Source: an uncultured Alistipes sp. (GTDB taxonomy: Bacteria; Bacteroidota; Bacteroidia; Bacteroidales; Rikenellaceae). From it: 35,307 bases of DNA. Each line of letters begins with the position of its first letter. Position 1 is the stretch's first letter. A program made the translations under genes and the position numbers. This document shows positions 8,435 through 15,455 of this stretch, piece after piece. The stretch is taken from positions 1 to 35,307 of the forward strand of contig CAUHCL010000011.1 of assembly GCA_959604655.1 (NCBI GenBank), given 5' to 3'. The notes below the pieces were generated by a model. That model had not been told where the DNA came from. It saw only the letters and a list, made by a program, of their open reading frames with translations, and searched no databases.

Positions 8435-8468
8435 CATCCCGATGAAGCTATTCATCGGGATGTTTTTT
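8435..8468 (+). terminator. Rho-independent terminator downstream of aspS
   Basis: A perfect twelve-pair stem (CATCCCGATGAA at 8435-8446 with TTCATCGGGATG at 8451-8462), a four-base GCTA loop, and six T residues at 8463-8468. Confidence 0.95.
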
Positions 8469-8559
8469 ATGTCCGCACCCCGCCGTCGGAGAGCGGCGCA
8501 GGCCCGCTTTGCTCGTTTAACATAATATTTGATATTTCCCATACGTTATATAGCCGAAA

Positions 8560-11025
8560 ATGACAAAAAACACTGATATGGGAAATAAGATTTCGAAGAC
8601 TCTGGATGCCGTATTCGCCCGCGTGACTTTCGACCTCACGAAGGCCGACATACGCCAATCGTACAAGGATCATATCGCCCTGGAGATTCTCCGCGAGGAC
8701 GGGACGATGGCCTATCGCGCACTCGTATCGAAACTCAAGGACTGGGAGTTATTCCAGGCGCCGCTTCGGATCGAGAACCTCATGAAGACGCAGCCGCGCA
8801 ACGAAGAGGTCGCTCCCGAAGAGTTCCTCAAGCAATACCGCGAAAAGCTGCTCGCCGAGAACAAGTCGGTGCGCAACGTATCGACGGCGCACGCGCTGCT
8901 CGACATAGCGTCCGACACCACCACGGCCACATCGCAGATACTCTCGCTGTACGGAATAACCGCGCAGACGATAGCCGCGGCCATGGCCGAACTGGCCGAT
9001 CCTCTGCCCGACATGCAGGCCGAGATAAGATTCCACGCCGTGGACCTCAACGACGAGAGCGGCAGCAAGACGTCGGCCATGCTCGACAAGTTCGGCGTCG
9101 ACCTCACGCGGCTGGCGCGCGAGGGCAGGATCGACCCCGTGATAGGTCGCGAGACGGAGATCGACCGAGTGATACAGATCCTTTCGCGCCGCAAAAAGAA
9201 CAACCCGATACTCATCGGCGAGGCGGGCGTGGGCAAGAGCGCCATAATCGAGGGGCTGGCCCTGCGCATAGCCTCAGGCGACGTGCCCTACACCATACGC
9301 AACAAAACCATCTATTCGCTCGACGTGGCCTCGCTCGTGGCGGGGACCAAGTTCCGCGGCGAATTCGAGGAACGCATGCAGCAGCTGCTCGACGAGTTGC
9401 GACGCTCGAAGGATACGATCATATTCATCGACGAGATACACACCATCGTGGGTGCGGGAGCGACCCAGGGCAGTCTCGACACCGCCAACATACTCAAACC
9501 CGCCCTCGCGCGCGGAGAGTTGCAGACCATAGGCGCCACCACGCTGGACGAGTTCCGCGAGAACATAGAGAGCGATTCGGCTCTGGAGCGGCGTTTCCAG
9601 AAGGTGATGATCGACCCCACGTCGGCTGCGCAGACGCTGGACATACTCCGCAACATAGCGCCTTACTACGAGAAGCACCACAACGTGCGCTACTCGGAAG
9701 ATGCGCTGAAGGCATGCGTGGCCCTTACCGACCGCTACATAACCGACCGTCACTTCCCCGACAAGGCCATCGACGTCATGGACGAGGCGGGGGCGCGGAC
9801 CCGCATAGGCGCGGCGCACGAACCCGAGGCGATACGCGAGACCGAACGTCAGTTGCAGGCCGTGGAGCGCGAGCGCCGCGAGGCCGTGACGGCATTGATC
9901 TACGAAAAGGCCGCGACGGCCAGAATCAAGGAGGTGGCCCTCAAATCGCACCTCAACGAGCAGCGCGCCGAGTGGCACCGCGCCATGCAGAGCAACCCGA
10001 TAGAGATCGGCATGGCGGATGTGGAGCGCGTGATAACCTCCATGACGGGCATTCCCGCAGAGCACGTATCGCACGGCGAGGCGGAGCGTCTGCGCTCGCT
10101 CGGCGAATACCTCGAAGGACGCGTCATAGGACAGAGCGAGGCCGTGCAACGTATCTCGCGCGCATTGCAGCGCTCGCGGGCAGGACTGAAGGATGAGGGG
10201 CGCCCCATCGGAGTGTTCCTCTTCGTAGGGCCTACGGGCGTCGGCAAGACACTGCTGGCCAAGGAGCTCTCGAAGTGGCTGTTCGACAGCAAACGGGGAC
10301 TCATACGCATCGACATGTCGGAGTACGGCGAGAAACACAACGTAGCGCGGCTCATAGGCTCACCCCCGGGATACGTGGGCTACGGCGAGGGCGGACAGCT
10401 GACCGAGGCGGTGCGCCGACAGCCCTACGCGGTGATTCTGTTCGACGAGATCGAAAAAGCGCATCCCGACGTATTCAACTCGATGTTGCAGATCTTCGAC
10501 GAGGGACACCTCACCGACGGTTCGGGCCGCAAGGTCGACTTCCGCAACACGGTGATCATCCTCACCTCGAACGTGGGATCGCGCGCCGTGGCGGAGAAGA
10601 GCGTGCAGGTGGGCTACAACACCCCGTCGAAAGACACCAACGGCGTGGTGACGCCCTACGTCGAGTACCGCAAGGCGATGGAGTACACCTTCGCGCCCGA
10701 GTTCCTCAACCGCATCGACGACATCATCTACTTCCGCACGCTCACCGTCGACGACGTGGAACGCATAGTCGATCTGGAGCTGGACGGGATACTGTCGCGC
10801 ACCAAGCAGTTGGGATACGAGGTGGAGATCACCCCCGAGGCCAAGCAGCGGCTCGCGACGATGGGTTACGAATCGCGGTACGGAGTGCGCGCGCTGCGCC
10901 GAACGCTGCTCGATCAGGTGGAGGAACCTCTGTCGGGTCTTATCATCGACGGCAAATTGCAGGCGGGCGGCAAAGTGACGATCGACCGTGACGAGAATGA
11001 GAACATAACCATGCGGGTGGCCTGA
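8560..11025 (+). CDS. clpC: ClpC-type Hsp100 AAA+ unfoldase (Clp protease ATP-binding subunit)
   Basis: This hexameric ATPase unfolds proteins and probably feeds them to ClpP. The 821-residue chain has a diverged double Clp-N-like region (about 30-140), AAA+ domain 1 with Walker A GEAGVGKS (220-227) and Walker B IIFIDE (287-292), and AAA+ domain 2 with GPTGVGKT (557-564) and VILFDE (625-630). Between them, about 430-475, a short middle domain (REAVTALIYEKAATARIKEVALK) resembles the UVR-like M-domain of ClpC. This excludes ClpB, which has a long coiled coil, and favours ClpC over ClpA. A VGY tripeptide at 684-686, where ClpP-binding (I/L/V)G(F/L) loops occur, suggests a ClpP partner. The N-terminal domain is weakly conserved, so adaptor use may differ. 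ATG at 8578 is an alternative start. Confidence 0.93.
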   Translation: MTKNTDMGNKISKTLDAVFARVTFDLTKADIRQSYKDHIALEILREDGTMAYRALVSKLKDWELFQAPLRIENLMKTQPRNEEVAPEEFLKQYREKLLAENKSVRNVSTAHALLDIASDTTTATSQILSLYGITAQTIAAAMAELADPLPDMQAEIRFHAVDLNDESGSKTSAMLDKFGVDLTRLAREGRIDPVIGRETEIDRVIQILSRRKKNNPILIGEAGVGKSAIIEGLALRIASGDVPYTIRNKTIYSLDVASLVAGTKFRGEFEERMQQLLDELRRSKDTIIFIDEIHTIVGAGATQGSLDTANILKPALARGELQTIGATTLDEFRENIESDSALERRFQKVMIDPTSAAQTLDILRNIAPYYEKHHNVRYSEDALKACVALTDRYITDRHFPDKAIDVMDEAGARTRIGAAHEPEAIRETERQLQAVERERREAVTALIYEKAATARIKEVALKSHLNEQRAEWHRAMQSNPIEIGMADVERVITSMTGIPAEHVSHGEAERLRSLGEYLEGRVIGQSEAVQRISRALQRSRAGLKDEGRPIGVFLFVGPTGVGKTLLAKELSKWLFDSKRGLIRIDMSEYGEKHNVARLIGSPPGYVGYGEGGQLTEAVRRQPYAVILFDEIEKAHPDVFNSMLQIFDEGHLTDGSGRKVDFRNTVIILTSNVGSRAVAEKSVQVGYNTPSKDTNGVVTPYVEYRKAMEYTFAPEFLNRIDDIIYFRTLTVDDVERIVDLELDGILSRTKQLGYEVEITPEAKQRLATMGYESRYGVRALRRTLLDQVEEPLSGLIIDGKLQAGGKVTIDRDENENITMRVA

Positions 11026-11083
11026 CGCGTTCGCGCCGAGGACCGTCGATAAGAAGCACCCTGCTTGAACCGAGAAGAAGCCG

Positions 11084-11116
11084 CGGCTGTCCGATCGTCG
11101 GACAGCCGTTTTTTTT
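11084..11116 (+). terminator. Rho-independent terminator of the clpC-type gene
   Basis: An eleven-pair perfect stem (CGGCTGTCCGA at 11084-11094 with TCGGACAGCCG at 11098-11108) is followed by eight T residues (11109-11116). It lies 58 bases behind the stop codon. Confidence 0.95.
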
Positions 11117-11137
11117 GCTTATCATATTCATAAAATT

Positions 11138-11180
11138 CGACATCGCGCGCGATGTCGGCAGTTCGCTACCAACGGCGAAC
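11138..11180 (-). repeat. Family A repeat, copy 3, internally deleted
   Basis: Read on the minus strand, it opens with GTTCGCCG (11180-11173), keeps GCGAACTGC, and ends with hairpin B, here the 20-base perfect palindrome CGACATCGCGCGCGATGTCG (11157-11138). The central part of hairpin A found at 8362-8393 is missing. It starts five bases behind the stop of the minus-strand aspartyl-protease gene. Confidence 0.65.
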
Positions 11181-11185
11181 CGCGA

Positions 11186-12499
11186 TCAATATCTCGTTCC
11201 CAGACGCATGCGCTCCATATCGAGATAGACGTACTTGAAATGCAGGAACAGATCGAGTCCCAACGTTCCGTCCAGACGGTTGAACATATGCCCAGCCGCA
11301 TTGTCGGGCAGATGTACCGCCACATTGCACAGATAGCACATGTGGCCGCCCACCTCGATGCGCTCGTAGGGGATAGTCAGCACCTCGGTCCTGACGGCGC
11401 CGCCGAAACCCGCCACCCCGATCGAATCGCGGTGCCCCGCCGCCTCCAACCGCTCCCTGTTGCGGATATAATAGTTCGGATTGAAACTGCTCGACTGACT
11501 GCCCGTATCCATAGACAAGGTGAGCCGCCCGCCGTCGGGCTGTCGGGCCTCGATGCGCATGTTGCCGTTCACGCAACACAGATCGGCCCACCCTATCTCG
11601 TCGTCGGCGAACGGTCGGTCGGACACGGTCATCATCCTGCGCCCGATATCCAGACGTATGTTCCCGAGGACGTTCATCGTCGGCACGCCCATTATCACCT
11701 GCAAGCGCGACAGATATTCGTCGGCCCGCTCGTCGCCCGTGCGCAGGTCCAGCACATAGAACGGCACATTCTCCAGCACGATGCCGCCCAGCCGAAACTC
11801 GCGCGCGACGGCTATGCGACCCGCGGCTGAGGTTATGCCCGACGCCGAGACCTCAGCGTCGAGAAACTCCATCCCGCACCGCTCGGCCACCTCGGGGCTC
11901 ACCACATTGACTCCCGCACCCGTGTCGAACACCACGTCAAACGAACGGCCGTTCAATTCGCCGTCGAGCACCATCATATATGCGTTACGTTCATTGAGCG
12001 TGTCGAACCGAAAAGGAATATCGGCCGTCGCCCTTTCGTCGGCGCGGACGAAAAGGCGGTATCGCGACAACTCCCCGCACAGAGTCTCATGCGAACGGAG
12101 CATGGCCGTCTGTTCGGCAGTGAGTCTGTCGGCCATACGTTCGCGGAAACGTCCGACCGCCGCGGCGGCCTCGGCATTACGTCCCGAGCTGCCAAGGGTC
12201 AACGCTTTCTGAACGGTCATCGACATCACGTTATCGAATCCGAGTTCGTCGCCGTAATCGTCGATCAATCGGTCTATGGCCTCGCAGGACTCCTGCGGAC
12301 GGTTGAAATAGCCGTATACGAGTGCCTCGGAAAACGTCACGAAAAACGGCGACATCTCCCCGCGCCGCTGCTCGACATGCCGACGCAGGGCGAACCAATC
12401 CTCGCCGTTCATGTACGCACCCGCCAACGAATCGGCATTCTGAGCCTCGGCGGCGAACACGCAGAACAAAGCCGCAAAGGCAAAACAAAAACGTTTCAT
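11186..12499 (-). CDS. Secreted retropepsin-like aspartyl protease with two DTG motifs
   Basis: This 437-residue protein has a signal peptide (1-19, cut after AEA), a helical, repeat-like segment (about 25-150), and two beta-rich lobes. Lobe 1 carries VVFDTGAG (189-196), with its paired hydrophobic-Gly element IMGVPTMN (269-276). Lobe 2 carries SMDTGSQ (329-335), with LGLDLF (413-418). Each D-T-G with a later hydrophobic-Gly strand is the hallmark of a pepsin/retropepsin half-site, so both Asp192 and Asp331 could form one two-lobed active site. This matches the Bacteroidetes retropepsin-like proteins annotated as aspartyl proteases. The ATG overlaps the stop of the rhamnosidase gene by four bases, implying translational coupling. 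The substrate is unknown. Protease activity is inferred from motifs only. Confidence 0.82.
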   Translation of the reverse strand: MKRFCFAFAALFCVFAAEAQNADSLAGAYMNGEDWFALRRHVEQRRGEMSPFFVTFSEALVYGYFNRPQESCEAIDRLIDDYGDELGFDNVMSMTVQKALTLGSSGRNAEAAAAVGRFRERMADRLTAEQTAMLRSHETLCGELSRYRLFVRADERATADIPFRFDTLNERNAYMMVLDGELNGRSFDVVFDTGAGVNVVSPEVAERCGMEFLDAEVSASGITSAAGRIAVAREFRLGGIVLENVPFYVLDLRTGDERADEYLSRLQVIMGVPTMNVLGNIRLDIGRRMMTVSDRPFADDEIGWADLCCVNGNMRIEARQPDGGRLTLSMDTGSQSSSFNPNYYIRNRERLEAAGHRDSIGVAGFGGAVRTEVLTIPYERIEVGGHMCYLCNVAVHLPDNAAGHMFNRLDGTLGLDLFLHFKYVYLDMERMRLGTRY

Positions 12500-15189
12500 A
12501 TCTGTCGCTGTTTCTGCCCGTCGCCTTTCACCGCGAAACGGTACGTCGAGCCGTCGCCCTTGATCTTATACACTCCGTCGGCATATATGGTGGCGGTGGT
12601 ATTCAGCGGGATCGTCACCTCCAGAATCACTCGGTTGCCGTCGCGATGCCATGCCGAACGGACAGTGCCGCGCACCGTCCGCAACGACGCATCGGCCCAC
12701 TCCAGACCGCGCGGGAAGTGCGGACGGATGATTATGTTCTCGAACCCTGGCTTCGCGGGATCGAAGTTGATACCCGCCAGATCGCTGTGCATCCATGCGG
12801 CTATATCGCCGAAGAAGACATGGTTGGCCGACGAATCGGAGAAGTTCTCGCGCAAGGCCCACGTTTCGAGCGGCGTGGTGAATCCGCTCACGATCCAGTT
12901 GCCCCACGACGGCACGCGCGTCTGCGTGGCCAGGCGGTAGGCCGTCTCCACATAGCCGTGCTTCACGAGCATGCGCAGGGCGTATTTACTGCCTAACAGA
13001 CCGAAGTCGCAGGTGTAGCCGTCCTCGACCACCACGTCGTTCAGGCGCGCGGCGACCTGCGCCGTCATATCGTCGGGCACGATGCCCAGAGCCAGCGGCA
13101 CCGCCTGTGCCGTCACGCGGCCGATGGAGTATCGGCCCGTCGAACGGTCGAGATATTTGCCGTTTATCATATCGCGCAGTTCGGCTGCCTTGGCGGCGTA
13201 TTTCGATCCGTCGCGGCCGAGAATCTCGGCGAAACGCGCCATCAGCACATTGTCGTAATAGTAGAAACATGCCGCGGTGAAATCGCTCGGGGTCTGCGTC
13301 TTGTAGAAACACCAGTCGCCAAGTCCGTAATCGACCGTGCCGTCGGCATTCTCGCGGGTGGCGATGTAGGCGAGGTAACGCTCCGCGACGGGCCATATCT
13401 TCTCGATGGCGCGGCTGTCGCCGTAGTAGTTGTAGACGGCATCGGGCACGATGAACATCGCGGCGTCCCACACGGGCCCGGGCCAGTCGCCGTAACCCCA
13501 CCCCGCGCTCGGGATGATTCCCGAGATGGTGCCGTCCCCGCGCTGATTATCAACAAAATCGTCCATCCACTTCTCGTACACCGAAATGGCGTCGAAATTG
13601 GTGAACGCTATGTCCATGCTGATGAAGGCGTCGGCCGTCCAGCCGTTCTTCTCGCGATGGGGGCAGTCGGTGGGGATGCCTTGCAGATTGCAGAGATAGG
13701 AGCGACGCACGGCACGCCACAACTTGTTGAGCAGGTCGTCCGACGAACGGAAATCGCCCGTCGACTCCACATCGGTATGCGTGAAATGCGCCGTGAGGCT
13801 GTTCCTGTCCAGCTCTATCGGACGGTCGGCCCTGACGGTGACGTACTGAAATCCGTTGTAGTGGAATTTGGGCGTGAAACTCTCCACGCCGCCACCATTG
13901 AGTATGAATATGTCGCGCTGAAGCGAGTATTCGCCCACGGGATGCGAATGGAAATCGATGTTGTGCATCTCGACCGTACCGTCGGGGCGCAGCAGCTCGC
14001 CGTGCTCCATCGTAATGCGGGTGCCCGCCTCGCCCTCGACGCGCAGGGTGCACACGCCCGTCATGTTCTCGGCGAAGCTGAACACGTATTCGCTGTCGGA
14101 TATGCGGTTAACCTTCACGGGTGTGCAGGATTCGGTTTCGCGGATGGAGGGCATCGATTGCGCCGCGAGCAGCGGCGACGGAGCCTCGCACACCACGGCG
14201 GCGGGATACGCGCTGTCGTCGAAAGCGGGATCGTCCCACCCCTCGACCTCGCAACGCGCGTCGATTATGTCACCCGCATATATCACGTTGCCCCGCACGG
14301 GGCCTACGGTCGTCCGCCACGACGCGTCGGACACTACGGTTCGGCTGCGGCCGTCGGCATAATCGAGATGAAGCTCGCAGATCATGCGCGGACGGTTGCG
14401 CCAGCGCGCCAACTCGTACTGCCACACGGCCATGCCCGAATATTCGTTATAGAATCCGTTGCCCAGAGTGACGGTCAGAACATTGTCACCCTTGCGGACC
14501 GACTGTGTGACGTCGTGAACCAGATAGAGATTGCGCTTGTCGTAATGGGTGAACGCGGGAGTCAGACGGTCCTCCGTTACGGGCTCACCGTTCAGGGCGG
14601 CATCGTAATAGCCCGCGGCGCTGATGTAGAGTCGCGCACGCACGACGTCGCCGTCCGCCGCGAAACGTTTGCGGAGCATGGGCGACGGCTCGTAGTCTTT
14701 GTCGAAAGAGTCGGTGATCCACTCCGCCGACCACGGCTCGCCGTGCAGCTTTCCCGTCGAAAACCATGACGCCGAAGATCGGGCGACTTCGCGGCCCAGA
14801 CGGTCGTATGCACGCACCTGCCAGCAATAACGGCTGTCGGGCGAGAGATCCGCCGTCGGCATCTCGACGAACGGACGGGCCGATTCGACTCTCGGACTCA
14901 CCGCCGTGCAGCTCTCCCTGTCGGCGAGCGCCTCCACGCTCTCGGCTATGCGCACCTCGACGGCACGCTGACTGAACGACACGCGTTCGGCATCGGTATC
15001 GTAATGCCAGGTGAAACGCACGGTCTCGCCGTCGACGGCCTGAGGCTCTGCGGCGTACTCGCAGCGCATGCCTGCGATGGAAACACGGCCGTCGGTTCCG
15101 CAAGACGAGAACACGGCAGCGGCAGCCATACATACTGCGCAGCTTAAAATCATACGGCAGCAACGGATCTTCTTCATAAGGGAAAGCAT
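12496..15189 (-). CDS. Alpha-L-rhamnosidase lipoprotein (GH78)
   Basis: The enzyme is expected to release terminal alpha-L-rhamnose from plant or bacterial glycans by inversion. The 897-residue chain has a lipoprotein signal ending VFSSC (Cys30), an Ig-like N-terminal domain (about 36-147), rhamnosidase carbohydrate-binding-like beta domains (150-470; for example YISAAGYYDAALNGEPV at 188-204), an (alpha/alpha)6 catalytic barrel (about 475-800) and a C-terminal beta domain. The acidic signature of GH78 is at 508-520 (DCPHREKNGWTAD), and the distal ANHVFFGDIAAW segment near 790-810 corresponds to the region bearing the second catalytic acid. GWTAD replaces the usual GWTGD. ATG at 15177 (MKKIRCC) is an alternative start. 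It is first in a two-gene operon with the aspartyl protease gene. Confidence 0.92.
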   Translation of the reverse strand: MLSLMKKIRCCRMILSCAVCMAAAAVFSSCGTDGRVSIAGMRCEYAAEPQAVDGETVRFTWHYDTDAERVSFSQRAVEVRIAESVEALADRESCTAVSPRVESARPFVEMPTADLSPDSRYCWQVRAYDRLGREVARSSASWFSTGKLHGEPWSAEWITDSFDKDYEPSPMLRKRFAADGDVVRARLYISAAGYYDAALNGEPVTEDRLTPAFTHYDKRNLYLVHDVTQSVRKGDNVLTVTLGNGFYNEYSGMAVWQYELARWRNRPRMICELHLDYADGRSRTVVSDASWRTTVGPVRGNVIYAGDIIDARCEVEGWDDPAFDDSAYPAAVVCEAPSPLLAAQSMPSIRETESCTPVKVNRISDSEYVFSFAENMTGVCTLRVEGEAGTRITMEHGELLRPDGTVEMHNIDFHSHPVGEYSLQRDIFILNGGGVESFTPKFHYNGFQYVTVRADRPIELDRNSLTAHFTHTDVESTGDFRSSDDLLNKLWRAVRRSYLCNLQGIPTDCPHREKNGWTADAFISMDIAFTNFDAISVYEKWMDDFVDNQRGDGTISGIIPSAGWGYGDWPGPVWDAAMFIVPDAVYNYYGDSRAIEKIWPVAERYLAYIATRENADGTVDYGLGDWCFYKTQTPSDFTAACFYYYDNVLMARFAEILGRDGSKYAAKAAELRDMINGKYLDRSTGRYSIGRVTAQAVPLALGIVPDDMTAQVAARLNDVVVEDGYTCDFGLLGSKYALRMLVKHGYVETAYRLATQTRVPSWGNWIVSGFTTPLETWALRENFSDSSANHVFFGDIAAWMHSDLAGINFDPAKPGFENIIIRPHFPRGLEWADASLRTVRGTVRSAWHRDGNRVILEVTIPLNTTATIYADGVYKIKGDGSTYRFAVKGDGQKQRQI

Positions 15190-15228
15190 TTAATGTTACA
15201 CGGAGGCGAAACGGCGCGTCCGTTCTTG

Positions 15229-15236
15229 CAAATATA
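15229..15236 (-). promoter_or_regulatory. Probable -7 element for the rhamnosidase operon
   Basis: On the minus strand, TATATTTG (15236-15229) fits TAnnTTTG exactly and lies 39 bases ahead of the start at 15189. No TTTG occurs at the canonical 19-21 base spacing. Confidence 0.4.
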
Positions 15237-15287
15237 GCGAAAATTAGTCAAACCCGTTTGGCGGAAAATATTTATATGATTTCGCTC

Positions 15288-15365
15288 GGGCGGCAGCCTG
15301 CGGAGACCGCGACGTGAGCGGATGCGAACCACAGCGGGCCTCCGCGGGGCGAGGCTGCGGCCCGC
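15288..15365 (+). repeat. Dispersed inverted-repeat element, family B, copy 2
   Basis: Arms CGGGCGGCAGCCT (15288-15300) and AGGCTGCGGCCCG (15353-15365) pair at 12 of 13 positions. The core contains GCCTCCGCGGGGC, shared with copy 1 (4757-4822, minus). Arm differences between the copies are largely compensatory. It lies between the divergent promoters of the rhamnosidase and glgB genes. Confidence 0.6.
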
Positions 15366-15425
15366 ACGACTCTTGCGAATCGCAACATTTTAAGACACGT
15401 TAAACGTTTTTTGCAAATAGTTTGT

Positions 15426-15433
15426 TATATTTG
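15426..15433 (+). promoter_or_regulatory. Probable -7 element for glgB
   Basis: TATATTTG matches TAnnTTTG exactly, 22 bases ahead of the ATG at 15456, predicting a leader of roughly 15 bases. It falls inside the open frame that extends upstream to 15411, so it supports 15456 as the start. Confidence 0.45.
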
Positions 15434-15455
15434 TATATACTCAATCTTAAAAGCT

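Noticed and set aside
8521..8531. TAATATTTG as promoter of the clpC-type gene
   Set aside because: It has one base too many for TAnnTTTG and no -33 partner at 19-21 bases, so the promoter was left unassigned.
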